A stretch of DNA of 64,000 nt, taken from Hypomesus transpacificus (Eukaryota; Chordata; Actinopteri; Osmeriformes; Osmeridae). Below, one piece after another: positions 63,982 to 64,000 of the stretch. The notes beneath the pieces were generated by a model that had not been told where the DNA came from, searched no databases, and saw only the letters and a list, made by a program, of their open reading frames with translations. The stretch is taken from positions 2,077,134 to 2,141,133 of the forward strand of contig NC_061064.1 in assembly GCF_021917145.1 (NCBI RefSeq), given 5' to 3'. Position numbers and translations under genes: made by a program. Each line of letters begins with the position of its first letter. Position 1 is the stretch's first letter.

Positions 63982-64000
63982 AGTAAGTACAGGGACATTC

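Overview
This is a vertebrate nuclear window, almost certainly from a ray-finned (teleost) fish. It holds intron-containing genes with GT-AG splicing, tRNA-derived SINE copies, small terminal-inverted-repeat elements, and dense micro- and minisatellites. The species cannot be named from the sequence. Proteins were reconstructed by hand from exons; almost all splice junctions agree in phase, and the exceptions are reported as findings.

Layout: (1) 1-3007 (+), the last four visible coding exons of an unidentified protein ending in a PDZ-ligand-like tail (-VWDTAI). Its final exon runs into a 34-bp tandem array in which each unit carries a CTCF-consensus match. (2) 7598-14566 (+), complete atp1b2, the Na+/K+-ATPase beta-2 subunit (7 exons, 284 aa), with a probable long 3' UTR to about 18.26 kb. 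(3) 19904-21891 (-), a gltpd2-like glycolipid/ceramide-1-phosphate transfer domain gene (3 exons), disrupted at two C-runs. (4) 25440-31187 (+), complete chrne, the muscle nicotinic acetylcholine receptor epsilon subunit (12 exons, 515 aa). (5) 35871-45247 (+), complete pld2, phospholipase D2 with PX, PH and two HKD motifs (23 coding exons, 975 aa). (6) 48533 to beyond the right edge (+), mink1, a GCK-IV (Ste20) kinase; 27 coding exons are visible, from the kinase domain to the start of the citron-homology domain.

gltpd2, pld2, mink1 and chrne are neighbours on human 17p13.2, and ATP1B2 lies at 17p13.1, so this is a conserved linkage group. The genes do not form one pathway. Chrne is a motor end-plate receptor subunit, atp1b2 an ion-pump/adhesion subunit, pld2 makes phosphatidic acid, gltpd2 probably carries sphingolipid, and mink1 is a JNK/Hippo-linked kinase.

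The most unusual structure lies at exon-intron boundaries. Many minisatellites begin at, or within a few bases of, a 5' splice site (or end at a 3' splice site), and several repeat the splice site itself: the unidentified gene's intron 3, mink1 introns 11, 17 and 18, and pld2 intron 2. A second theme is single surplus C residues in coding-strand C-runs. Three are supported by exon phase (two in gltpd2, one in mink1) and a fourth is likely in the first gene; they look more like homopolymer sequence errors than independent mutations. No operons, CRISPR arrays, intact viral genes or complete transposase genes were seen.
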